Of a stretch of 64,000 bases of DNA, positions 44,856 through 54,637 are shown in pieces. Each line of letters begins with the position of its first letter. The first letter of the stretch is position 1. The notes under the pieces are model-generated. The model was not told the DNA's origin. It did not search any database and was given only the letters and a program-made list of their open reading frames with translations. The stretch spans positions 239,023 through 303,022 of the forward strand of contig NZ_MPOB01000005.1 of the NCBI RefSeq assembly GCF_002148795.1, in the 5' to 3' direction. This DNA is from Oceanibaculum nanhaiense (GTDB lineage: Bacteria; Pseudomonadota; Alphaproteobacteria; Oceanibaculales; Oceanibaculaceae). The position numbers and the translations under genes are program-made.

Positions 44856-46154
44856 ATGGCTGGGAAAAAAGGGGCAAAGCTCCTGACGGGGCTGATGGTC
44901 GGTGCATCGCTGCTGTTCGGCGCGATGACCGGCAAGGCGGAGGCACAGGACACCATCAAGGTCGGCATCCTGCATTCGCTGTCGGGCACGATGGCGATCA
45001 GCGAGACGACCCTGAAGGACGTCATGCTGATGCTGATCGATGAGCAGAACAAGAAGGGCGGTCTGCTGGGCAAGAAGCTGGAGGCGGTGGTCGTCGATCC
45101 GGCTTCCGACTGGCCGCTGTTTGCCGAGAAGGCGCGCGAACTGCTGACCGTGAACAAGGTGGCTGCTGTGTTCGGCTGCTGGACCAGCGTGTCGCGCAAA
45201 TCCGTGCTGCCGGTGTTCGAGGAGCTGAACGGCATCCTGTTCTATCCGGTGCAGTATGAGGGCGAGGAATCCTCGCGCAACGTGTTCTACACCGGCGCCG
45301 CGCCGAACCAGCAGGCGATCCCCGCGGTCGATTATCTGGCCGCGCAGGAAGGCGTGCAGCGCTGGGTGCTGGCCGGTACCGACTATGTCTATCCGCGTAC
45401 CACGAACAAGATCCTGGAGACCTACCTCAAGGACAAGGGCGTGGCCGCTTCCGACATCATGATCAACTACACGCCGTTCGGCCATGCAGACTGGCAGTCG
45501 ATCGTCGCCGAGATCAAGAAGTTCGGCTCGGCCGGCAAGAAGACCGCCGTGGTCTCGACCATCAATGGCGATGCCAATGTGCCGTTCTACAAGGAGCTGG
45601 CGAACCAGGGCATCAAGGCCGAGGACATCCCGGTCGTCGCCTTCTCGGTCGGCGAGGAGGAGCTGGCAGGCATCGATACTGGCCCGCTGGTCGGCCATCT
45701 GGCAGCGTGGAACTACTTCATGTCTGTCGATACGCCGGAGAACAAGGATTTCATCAAGAAGTGGCAGGCCTTCATCAAGAATGACAAGCGCGTCACCAAC
45801 GACCCGATGGAGGCGCATTACATCGGCTTCAACATGTGGGTGAAGGCGGTCGAGAAGGCCGGGACCATCGACGTCGATCCGGTGATCGATTCGCTGATCG
45901 GCGTGGCCGTGCCGAACCTGACCGGCGGCCTCTCGGCGATGATGCCGAACCACCACATCACCAAGCCGGTGCTGATCGGCGAGGTGCAGGGCGACGGCCA
46001 GTTCGATACGGTCTGGTCGACGCCCGGCCTGGTGGTTGGCGATGAATGGTCGGACTTCCTGCCGGACAGCAAGGATCTGATCTCCGATTGGCGCGCGCCG
46101 ATGTCGTGCGGCAATTTCAACGTCAAGACCGGCAAATGCGGCGGCGCGAGCTGA
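44856..46154 (+). CDS. urtA: Urea ABC transporter substrate-binding protein UrtA
   Basis: A 432-residue periplasmic protein of the branched-chain amino acid/amide-binding type. The signal peptide ends G-K-A-E-A-Q-D (about residue 30). Typical UrtA blocks follow: I-K-V-G-I-L-H-S-L-S-G-T-M-A, G-C-W-T-S-V-S-R-K-S, F-Y-P-V-Q-Y-E-G-E-E, and a C-terminal W-R-A-P. It binds urea for high-affinity uptake. GGGAGACGAG precedes the ATG at 44856; in-frame starts upstream overlap the sigma-54 promoter. It heads the urtABCDE operon. Confidence 0.96.
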   Translation: MAGKKGAKLLTGLMVGASLLFGAMTGKAEAQDTIKVGILHSLSGTMAISETTLKDVMLMLIDEQNKKGGLLGKKLEAVVVDPASDWPLFAEKARELLTVNKVAAVFGCWTSVSRKSVLPVFEELNGILFYPVQYEGEESSRNVFYTGAAPNQQAIPAVDYLAAQEGVQRWVLAGTDYVYPRTTNKILETYLKDKGVAASDIMINYTPFGHADWQSIVAEIKKFGSAGKKTAVVSTINGDANVPFYKELANQGIKAEDIPVVAFSVGEEELAGIDTGPLVGHLAAWNYFMSVDTPENKDFIKKWQAFIKNDKRVTNDPMEAHYIGFNMWVKAVEKAGTIDVDPVIDSLIGVAVPNLTGGLSAMMPNHHITKPVLIGEVQGDGQFDTVWSTPGLVVGDEWSDFLPDSKDLISDWRAPMSCGNFNVKTGKCGGAS

Positions 46155-46216
46155 CGCCATAAGTTTGTGGAGTGGCCGGCGGCCCCGCCGCCGGCCGTCT
46201 CTCCCGGACAAGCAAA

Positions 46217-46244
46217 AAGAACCCACGGCAAGAAGAACCCACGG
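46217..46244 (+). repeat. Short direct repeat upstream of urtB
   Basis: AAGAACCCACGG occurs at 46217-46228 and again at 46233-46244, a 16-base period, just before the urtB ribosome site in the 99-base urtA-urtB gap. The second copy merges with the GGGAGG Shine-Dalgarno. It may be a slippage duplication. Confidence 0.6.
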
Positions 46245-46253
46245 GAGGCGTTG

Positions 46254-47918
46254 GTGCTGCGTCATTTTCTGTACGCAATGGCCGTGCTGTGCGCGTTTGC
46301 CGCGACGCCGGCCCCGGTTTTTGCCCAGAATCTTTCCGGCCAGAATCTTTCCGGCCAGAATCTTTCCGCCCAGAACACAGACCTGCCCGCCCTGATCCAG
46401 GCGCTCGGCGATGCCAAAGGCTATGGCGAGTTGGAAAAGGCCGTCGATGCGCTGGCCGCCAGCGGCGCCAGCGAGGCGGTGCCGGCCCTGACCGCGCTGG
46501 GCGATGGCGCCCTTTATACACGCAAGCTTGGCGGCACCGTGGTGATCGCCACGGAGAGTGGCAGCAGCCTTGCCCTGACCGATCCGCTGACCGGCGAGAG
46601 CCTGGGCACCGAGCCCGCCGGCGGCTATGAACGCATTCGCGTGAACAACCGTCTGCGCCGGGCGCTGCGCAGCGCCATCGGCGCCCTGACCCTGCTCAGC
46701 CCGAAGCCGGAAATCCGCCAGGCCGCCGCCGAGGCGGTCTATAAGGGCCGCGACGCCGGGGCGCTGGAGGTGCTGGAAGAAGCCCTCGCCAAGGAAAGTG
46801 TGCCGCGCGTGCGCGCCACGATGGAGCTGGCCCGCGCCGCGATCCAGCTGTCCGGCGCTGCCGACGATGCCACCAAGCTGGCCGCGCTGGACATCATCAC
46901 CGAGCGCGGCGGCCGCGAATCTCTGGCGCTGCTGGGCCAGGTCTCGGCCAATGCCAGCCCGGCCGTGGCCGAGGCGGCGCAGGTCGCGGTGAAGAAAATC
47001 CAGGCCAATCTGCGCTGGTGGGGCGTGCTGCAGAACGCGATCTATGGCATCTCGCTGGGCTCCGTGCTGCTGCTGGCAGCCATCGGGCTCGCCATTACCT
47101 TCGGGGTCATGGGCGTCATCAATATGGCGCATGGCGAGATGGTGATGATCGGCGCCTACACGACCTATGTGGTGCAGGAGGTGATCCGCACCTCCTTTCC
47201 CTATCTCTTCGACGTCTCGGTGCTGATCGCCCTGCCGCTGGCCTTCCTGGTGGCGGGCGCCATCGGCGTCGCCATCGAGCGCGGCATCATCCGCTTCCTC
47301 TATGGCCGGCCGCTGGAGACGCTGCTGGCGACCTGGGGGCTGTCGCTGGTGCTGCAGCAGGCGGTGCGCAGCATCTTCGGGCCGACCAACCGCGAGGTCG
47401 GCAACCCGTCCTGGATGTCCGGGGCGTTCGATATCGGCCAGATTTCGCTGACCTATGGAAGGCTCTGGATCATCGTCTTCGCGCTGATCGTCTTCGCCGC
47501 CCTGATGCTGATGCTGCGCAAAACGCCGCTGGGCCTGCAGATGCGCGCGGTGACGCAGAACAGGCGCATGGCGGCTTCGATGGGCATCCGCACGCCCTGG
47601 GTCGATGCGATGACCTTCGGGCTTGGCTCCGGCGTCGCCGGGCTGGCCGGGGTGGCGCTGTCGCAGATCGACAATGTCAGCCCCAATCTGGGGCAGGGCT
47701 ACATCATCGACAGCTTCATGATCGTGATCTTCGGCGGGGTCGGCAATCTGTGGGGCACACTGGTCGGTGCCTTCACGCTGGGCGTGGTGAACAAGTTCCT
47801 GGAACCCTATGCCGGCGCGGTGCTGGGCAAGATCCTGGTGCTGGTCTTCATCATCCTGTTCATCCAGGTGCGCCCGCGCGGGCTGTTCGCGCTCAAGGGC
47901 AGGGCGGTGGAGCAATGA
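46254..47918 (+). CDS. urtB: Urea ABC transporter permease UrtB
   Basis: A 554-residue permease with the long periplasmic N-terminal domain typical of UrtB. A signal-like segment ends P-V-F-A-Q (about residue 24). A short tandem repeat of Q-N-L-S-G follows, then an alpha-helical HEAT-like region to about residue 255. The rest is a LivH-type membrane domain (I-T-F-G-V-M-G-V-I-N-M-A-H-G-E, G-G-V-G-N-L-W-G-T). I chose GTG 46254, or TTG 46251 one codon earlier, because GGGAGG lies just upstream. Longer in-frame starts lack a signal at the N-terminus. The stop overlaps urtC (ATGA). Confidence 0.93.
   Translation: MLRHFLYAMAVLCAFAATPAPVFAQNLSGQNLSGQNLSAQNTDLPALIQALGDAKGYGELEKAVDALAASGASEAVPALTALGDGALYTRKLGGTVVIATESGSSLALTDPLTGESLGTEPAGGYERIRVNNRLRRALRSAIGALTLLSPKPEIRQAAAEAVYKGRDAGALEVLEEALAKESVPRVRATMELARAAIQLSGAADDATKLAALDIITERGGRESLALLGQVSANASPAVAEAAQVAVKKIQANLRWWGVLQNAIYGISLGSVLLLAAIGLAITFGVMGVINMAHGEMVMIGAYTTYVVQEVIRTSFPYLFDVSVLIALPLAFLVAGAIGVAIERGIIRFLYGRPLETLLATWGLSLVLQQAVRSIFGPTNREVGNPSWMSGAFDIGQISLTYGRLWIIVFALIVFAALMLMLRKTPLGLQMRAVTQNRRMAASMGIRTPWVDAMTFGLGSGVAGLAGVALSQIDNVSPNLGQGYIIDSFMIVIFGGVGNLWGTLVGAFTLGVVNKFLEPYAGAVLGKILVLVFIILFIQVRPRGLFALKGRAVEQ
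46326..46370 (+). repeat. Three tandem 15-base repeats in urtB
   Basis: CAGAATCTTTCCGGC is repeated at 46326-46340, 46341-46355 and 46356-46370 (the last ends CGCC). It encodes Q-N-L-S-G, Q-N-L-S-G, Q-N-L-S-A right after the signal peptide. The third-position T/T codons differ from the surrounding GC-rich codons. Slippage-prone repeats of 15 bases keep the frame, so copy number could vary between strains. Confidence 0.9.
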
Positions 47919-49063
47919 CCGGGAGGGCGTTAAAGGGCGGTTTCCTGCTGCGCGGGCTGGACCGCGGCGGCCTGATCTTCCTGGCCATCATCCTGGCGGT
48001 TGGCATCCTGGTGCCGGCGCTGAACCTGCTGCTGCCGGCGGATCATCCGCTGCATGTGCCGAACTATGCCGTGTCGCTGGTTGGCAAATATCTCTGCTTC
48101 GCGCTGCTGGCACTCTCCATCGATCTGGTCTGGGGCTATTGCGGCATCCTCTCGCTGGGCCATGGCGCGTTCTTCGCGCTGGGCGGTTACGCGATGGGCA
48201 TGTATCTGATGCGCCAGATCGGCACGCGCGGCGTCTATGCCAATCCGGAGCTGCCGGACTTCATGGTGTTCCTGAACTGGAAGGAGCTGCCCTGGTACTG
48301 GTACGGCTTCGACCAGTTCTGGTTCGCTGCCATCATGGTGGTGCTGGTGCCCGGTGCGCTGGCCTTCGCGCTCGGCTGGTTCGCCTTCCGCTCGCGTGTC
48401 ACCGGCGTCTATCTCTCGATCATCACCCAGGCGATGACCTTCGCCCTGCTGCTGGCCTTCTTCCGCAACGATATGGGCTTTGGCGGTAATAACGGGTTGA
48501 CCGATTTCAAGGATATCCTGGGATATCCGGTACAGGCGGCCGGCACGCGGGCGACGCTGTTCTTCGCCTCGGCACTGGCGCTGGCGCTGGGATTCCTGCT
48601 GTGCCGGGCGATCATCCGCTCCAAGCTGGGCAAGGTGCTGGTCGCCATCCGCGATGCCGAGAGCCGCACCCGGTTCCTTGGCTACCGGGTGGAATATTAC
48701 AAGCTGTTCGTCTTCACCCTGTCGGCCTGCATGGCCGGGGTGGCCGGCGCGCTCTACGTGCCGCAGGTCGGCATCATCAACCCCAGCGAATTCAGCCCGG
48801 CCAACTCCATCGAGATGGTGATCTGGGTCGCGGTCGGCGGGCGCGGCACGCTGATCGGGCCGGTGGTCGGCGCGATCCTGGTGAATTTCGGCAAGACCTA
48901 TTTCACCGCCGCCATCCCGGAATTCTGGCTGTTCGCGCTGGGCGGGCTGTTCATCGCCGTCACGCTTTTCCTGCCGAAGGGGATCGTCGGCACGGCGTCC
49001 GACCTGATGAAGAAGAACGGCAAACCCGCGCGCCGCGACCCGGCGCCGGAACCGGCGGAGTAG
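47915..49063 (+). CDS. urtC: Urea ABC transporter permease UrtC
   Basis: A 382-residue LivM-type permease with about ten membrane segments. Visible are the early V-P-N-Y-A-V-S-L-V-G-K-Y-L-C-F-A-L-L-A, D-L-V-W-G-Y-C-G-I-L-S-L-G-H-G-A-F-F, and the late W-V-A-V-G-G-R-G-T-L-I-G-P. The ATG overlaps the urtB stop by 4 bases. A longer open frame runs upstream but is an out-of-frame shadow of urtB. The tail is K-K-N-G-K-P-A-R-R-D-P. Confidence 0.95.
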   Translation: MTGRALKGGFLLRGLDRGGLIFLAIILAVGILVPALNLLLPADHPLHVPNYAVSLVGKYLCFALLALSIDLVWGYCGILSLGHGAFFALGGYAMGMYLMRQIGTRGVYANPELPDFMVFLNWKELPWYWYGFDQFWFAAIMVVLVPGALAFALGWFAFRSRVTGVYLSIITQAMTFALLLAFFRNDMGFGGNNGLTDFKDILGYPVQAAGTRATLFFASALALALGFLLCRAIIRSKLGKVLVAIRDAESRTRFLGYRVEYYKLFVFTLSACMAGVAGALYVPQVGIINPSEFSPANSIEMVIWVAVGGRGTLIGPVVGAILVNFGKTYFTAAIPEFWLFALGGLFIAVTLFLPKGIVGTASDLMKKNGKPARRDPAPEPAE

Positions 49064-49067
49064 CACC

Positions 49068-49820
<753 letters not shown>

Positions 49821-49822
49821 GC

Positions 49823-50518
49823 ATGCTGGATGTCCGCGATGTCGATCTGCATTACGGGGCGGCGCAGGCGCTGCGCAAGGTCTCGCTAAAGGCCGAGATC
49901 GGCCGCATCACCTGCCTGATGGGCCGCAACGGCGTTGGCAAGACCAGCCTGCTGCGCGCGATTGTTGGCCATCATCCGGTCAGCCGCGGCGAGATCGGCT
50001 GGAACGGCCAGTCGGTCACCGGCCTGCGGCCGTTCGACCGGGCGCGACGCGGCATCGCCTATGTGCCGCAGGGCCGCGAAATCTTCCCGCTGCTGACGGT
50101 GAAGGAGAATCTGGAGACCGGCTACGCCCCGCTGCCGCGCAAGGACCAGACTATCCCCGATTATATCTACGAGCTGTTCCCGGTGCTGAAGGACATGCTG
50201 GGCCGGCGCGGCGGCGATTTGTCGGGCGGTCAGCAGCAGCAGCTCGCCATCGGCCGGGCGCTGGTGATGCGGCCCTCGCTGCTGGTGCTGGACGAGCCGA
50301 CCGAGGGTATCCAGCCCTCGATCATCAAGGATATCGGCCGCGCCATCCTGTTCCTGCGCGACCGCGGCGACATGGCGATCCTGCTGGTCGAGCAGTATTT
50401 CGACTTCGCCCGTGACCTGGCCGATGATTTCGCCGTGATGGACCGCGGCGAGATCGTGCTGTCGGGCACCAGGGCCGAGCTGGTGGAGAGCGAGGTCCGG
50501 CGCTACCTCACGGTCTGA
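49823..50518 (+). CDS. urtE: Urea ABC transporter ATP-binding protein UrtE
   Basis: A 231-residue LivF-type ATPase. Walker A is G-R-N-G-V-G-K-T-S (about residues 34-42), the signature is L-S-G-G-Q-Q-Q-Q-L-A-I-G-R-A, and Walker B is L-L-V-L-D-E-P-T-E-G-I-Q-P. It completes urtABCDE. No urease (ureABC) or urea carboxylase gene follows within the window, so urea breakdown is encoded elsewhere. Confidence 0.96.
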   Translation: MLDVRDVDLHYGAAQALRKVSLKAEIGRITCLMGRNGVGKTSLLRAIVGHHPVSRGEIGWNGQSVTGLRPFDRARRGIAYVPQGREIFPLLTVKENLETGYAPLPRKDQTIPDYIYELFPVLKDMLGRRGGDLSGGQQQQLAIGRALVMRPSLLVLDEPTEGIQPSIIKDIGRAILFLRDRGDMAILLVEQYFDFARDLADDFAVMDRGEIVLSGTRAELVESEVRRYLTV

Positions 50519-50635
50519 TCTGGGCTTCGTACCGATGGGACGCGGCCAGGCATCGTCGGATAGCGCTTGACCGGGGCGGCAAGGGTCGGTTTGCTGCGGG
50601 ACGTTTTTACGTCTTCCGTAAAGGAAACCGGTACC

Positions 50636-51031
50636 GTGTTGCAGATCACCCCGTTGCGCCGCCGTGCCCTGCTCTGGGCGGCGCTTGGTATCGGTTTCGG
50701 CCTTGCCTATCGCTATCTGGTGGTGCAGCAGCACTGGATCGGCCATCTGTGCGACCCCGGCGACGGGCCCTGGTGGTGCGGTCCGCGCACCGGCCTGATC
50801 CTGTTTTTCCAGTATAGCGGCTTCGGCATCCTGGCCGTGCTGACCGGAGTCCTGGCCTTATGGCGCAGGCCGGTCTGGGCCATTCATACGGCGCTGGCCG
50901 CCGGCGGCGCGGGGCTGGTGCTGTATAATGCCGAAACCGCCGGCATCGGCTTCGTCATGGGGCTGGTTGCGGCGCTGCGCCAGCCGGCAGCGGCAGACGA
51001 TAAATCCATAACAGGGGAGGAACGGGCATGA
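50636..51031 (+). CDS. Small membrane protein, unknown function
   Basis: A 131-residue protein with about three predicted membrane segments (residues 10-27, 48-69 and 76-110). A short loop holds two Cys (L-C-D-P-G-D-G-P-W-W-C-G-P), spaced as a possible disulfide pair on the periplasmic side. GTG 50636 follows AAGGAAAC at a good distance; a longer frame starting at 50567 is less likely. The stop overlaps the next ATG (ATGA), so it is coupled to the DUF442 protein. I do not recognise the family. Confidence 0.75.
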   Translation: MLQITPLRRRALLWAALGIGFGLAYRYLVVQQHWIGHLCDPGDGPWWCGPRTGLILFFQYSGFGILAVLTGVLALWRRPVWAIHTALAAGGAGLVLYNAETAGIGFVMGLVAALRQPAAADDKSITGEERA

Positions 51032-51465
51032 GCTTCAAGACGACCGAGATGGCACCGGGCATCGATACCGGCGCGCAGGTGGACAGCATGTCACTGCAGG
51101 AGATTGCGGCGATGGGCTATCGCGCGGTCATCAACAACCGGCCGGACGGCGAGGAGCCGGGGCAGATGGCGATGGCCGACGCCAAGGCGCAGGCCGAGGC
51201 GCTGGGCCTCGAATATCACTTTCTGCCGGTCACCAGCTCGACCATTGGCAAGGCCGATGTGGAAGCGTTCGACGCGATGCTGGCGACGGTGGGCAAGCCG
51301 GTGCTGGCGCATTGCCGTACCGGCACGCGGGTCTATCTGCTCTATGGTGCGACACAGGTGCTGAAGCATGGCGCCGATGCCGACGCGCTGGTCGCCGAGG
51401 CGGCAGGCAAGGGCTTCGACATCAAGTCGCTGCCTGTGCTAGTGGAAAAGCTCCGGTCCGCTTAG
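51028..51465 (+). CDS. TIGR01244/DUF442 family phosphatase-like protein
   Basis: A 145-residue protein with a protein-tyrosine-phosphatase-like P-loop H-C-R-T-G-T-R (about residues 95-101). It also has family features I-N-N-R-P-D-G-E-E-P-G-Q and Y-H-F-L-P-V-T. This is the BLH (beta-lactamase hydrolase-like) domain found alone or fused to sulfur dioxygenase-type proteins in sulfide metabolism. It is coupled to the membrane protein upstream and converges, with a 4-base overlap, on the PAS_5 gene. Confidence 0.87.
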   Translation: MSFKTTEMAPGIDTGAQVDSMSLQEIAAMGYRAVINNRPDGEEPGQMAMADAKAQAEALGLEYHFLPVTSSTIGKADVEAFDAMLATVGKPVLAHCRTGTRVYLLYGATQVLKHGADADALVAEAAGKGFDIKSLPVLVEKLRSA

Positions 51466-52037
51466 CCGAAATCCACCAGCTGGGTGAGCGGCTGCACGGT
51501 GCGCCAGTCGCCTTCCCAGCGGCTTTTGTCGCCGCGCCGCACCCAGAACTGGCAGACCATGATGCGGTCGGTGGCCTCGTGGTCGCTGGCCAGTGGCAGC
51601 ACCAGCCGGTAGGTGATGCCGTTCACGAAGTTTCCCTGATCGTGATAGAGCGTCTCGGAATAGACCGGGCAGCGCCGGTCCGCCGCTGTCGCATGGGTGA
51701 AGCTGACATAGGACAGGTAGGGTTCCGGCAGCGCCTCGTCGATATGCAGGCTGGTCAGTTCGCGGCCGACATGGGTGTAGATGGCGGTGCCGACCAGCCG
51801 GAAGCGGAACCGGCGATAACGCTCTGAGCCGACGATATCCAGGAGGATCATGTTCGCCAGAACGCCGTTCGGCAGGTCGAGCGGGTCCACGTCATCGCGG
51901 CTCGGCAAGGTGCGCCCCGCGCGCTGGCTGCACCAGTAGCTGGCGAGCTTGCGCAGCCTTTCGTCCGGAATGTCGGTCAAGGCGACACGCCCCAGACTGT
52001 AGGTGATTTCCGTACGGCTTGTGTCGAAGACCGTCAT
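51462..52037 (-). CDS. PAS domain-containing protein (PAS_5, PF07310 type)
   Basis: A 191-residue soluble protein with the features of the alphaproteobacterial PAS_5 family: an early L-R-K-L-A-S-Y-W, L-P-S-R-D-D-V-D-P, the F-R-F-R-L-V-G-T core strand followed by G-R-E-L-T, and a late R-L-V-L-P-L-A-S-D. No output domain is present. Its partner and ligand are unknown. It is a single minus-strand gene with little space to its neighbours. Confidence 0.85.
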   Translation of the reverse strand: MTVFDTSRTEITYSLGRVALTDIPDERLRKLASYWCSQRAGRTLPSRDDVDPLDLPNGVLANMILLDIVGSERYRRFRFRLVGTAIYTHVGRELTSLHIDEALPEPYLSYVSFTHATAADRRCPVYSETLYHDQGNFVNGITYRLVLPLASDHEATDRIMVCQFWVRRGDKSRWEGDWRTVQPLTQLVDFG

Positions 52038-52113
52038 GGGCTGCCTTGTTCTTGCGTTCTCCTAATATATGGGCGCGGGGAAATAGATTCAAAGCCGCGA
52101 AAATTATCCCGGT

Positions 52114-53028
52114 CTATTCGTGGGGTTGGTCGTGGCGCTGGTCGTGGCGCCGGGCGACAGCTTCGCGGTGCGCGATATAGCTGACGGCGGCGACCACGAT
52201 GGCCGCGCCGATCCAGGTCCAGACTGTCGGGAATTCGCCGAACAGCAGGAAGCCGATCAGCGTCGCCCAGATCAGCTGCAGGAACTTGGCCGGTTGTGTC
52301 ACCGAAACCTCGGCCAGCTTGAAGCCCTGCACCATGGCGAGATGGCCCAGCGTGGCGATGAAGGCGGTCAGCGCCATCAGCGCCCATTCCTCCGGCGTTG
52401 GTGCGCGCCAGACATAAAGTGCCGGCACCATGGTCACCAGTGTGACGAAGATCGACAGGTAGCCAACAACCGCCGGCCCGCTCTCCTTGCGCATGAGCAG
52501 TTTCGCCATGACGTCGGAAAAGGCGAAGATCGGCGCCGCCACCAGCATGGCCATCGCGCCGGGGTCGATGATCGCCGCCCCCGGCCGGAGGATGATCAGG
52601 GCGCCAAGCAGCCCGCCCAGCACCGCGACCATCCGGCGCAGCCGGATGCGCTCGCCCAGCAGCAGCACCGCGGCGATGGTGGCAAAGATCGGCGAGGTGA
52701 AGCCCAGCGCCGTCACCTCGGCGATGGGGATGCGGCTCATCGCGTAGAACCACATCATCACTGCCAGCCCGTGCAGGATGCCGCGTGTGGCGTGCAGCTT
52801 GATGTTGGCGGCGCGGAAATCCGACAGCTGCATGCGCATGAAGAAGGGCAGCATGAACAGCATGCCGAAGGCATAGCGGATGAACGACATCTGGATCGGA
52901 TTCATGGTCGTGCCGACATGGCGCACGATGGCCATGAAGCTGGCGAACAGCAGGCCGGACAGCACGACCCACAGGATGCCGCGTACATTCGGCGGCAAAT
53001 CCGCCCACTGGCTCTTGATCGCGTCCAT
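52114..53028 (-). CDS. DMT-superfamily transporter (EamA domains)
   Basis: A 304-residue membrane protein with about ten hydrophobic helices in two EamA repeats (first near residues 18-145, second near 155-290). It shows V-V-L-S-G-L-L-F-A-S, I-A-E-V-T-A-L-G-F-T-S-P-I-F-A and the late F-L-L-F-G-E-F-P-T-V-W-T-W-I-G-A-A. The substrate is unknown; relatives export metabolites or amino acids. I chose ATG 53028 because GGAG lies 4 bases upstream; ATG 53070 would add 14 mostly basic residues. Confidence 0.87.
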   Translation of the reverse strand: MDAIKSQWADLPPNVRGILWVVLSGLLFASFMAIVRHVGTTMNPIQMSFIRYAFGMLFMLPFFMRMQLSDFRAANIKLHATRGILHGLAVMMWFYAMSRIPIAEVTALGFTSPIFATIAAVLLLGERIRLRRMVAVLGGLLGALIILRPGAAIIDPGAMAMLVAAPIFAFSDVMAKLLMRKESGPAVVGYLSIFVTLVTMVPALYVWRAPTPEEWALMALTAFIATLGHLAMVQGFKLAEVSVTQPAKFLQLIWATLIGFLLFGEFPTVWTWIGAAIVVAAVSYIAHREAVARRHDQRHDQPHE

Positions 53029-53177
53029 CCGTCTCCGGCGCTTGCGGCTGGGGCGTTGACGGAAAGCCAACCCAATCCTGCTTAGGGGTTCCGGCGGTAC
53101 TTGTCCATGCCGCGCGGCCGGATTGCATGGCTGGCACGCGGTGCGGCCATGTGTCCTGACCGGTATTGGTTGAGATT

Positions 53178-53196
53178 ATAAATCACTCTCATTATC
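53178..53196 (+). promoter_or_regulatory. Fur box upstream of the imelysin cluster
   Basis: Read on the minus strand, 53178-53196 is GATAATGAGAGTGATTTAT, a close match to the 19-bp Fur consensus (GATAATGATAATCATTATC). It lies 86 bases before the imelysin ATG in an AT-rich gap. It implies iron repression of the downstream cluster. A Rhodospirillales Fur or Irr binding preference has not been tested. Confidence 0.7.
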
Positions 53197-53282
53197 ATCT
53201 GGCTCCATCATATTATTGCAAGCCACGCTGGCCAGGGGGTTGGCCGGCTTGCGTGCGACAGGTTTTAGGAAGGGGCAAGGGT

Positions 53283-54566
<1,284 letters not shown>

Positions 54567-54637
54567 GCCGACAGGGTGCCCAATAGCTGACGGAGCGTTC
54601 TGCGGGACGCTTCGTCTTTCATTCCGTAATTCTTGTG

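Noticed and set aside
44691-47915. 1074-codon minus-strand frame opposite urtA and urtB
   Set aside because: His/Gln/Arg-rich antisense shadow; UrtA and UrtB motifs on the plus strand leave no room for it.
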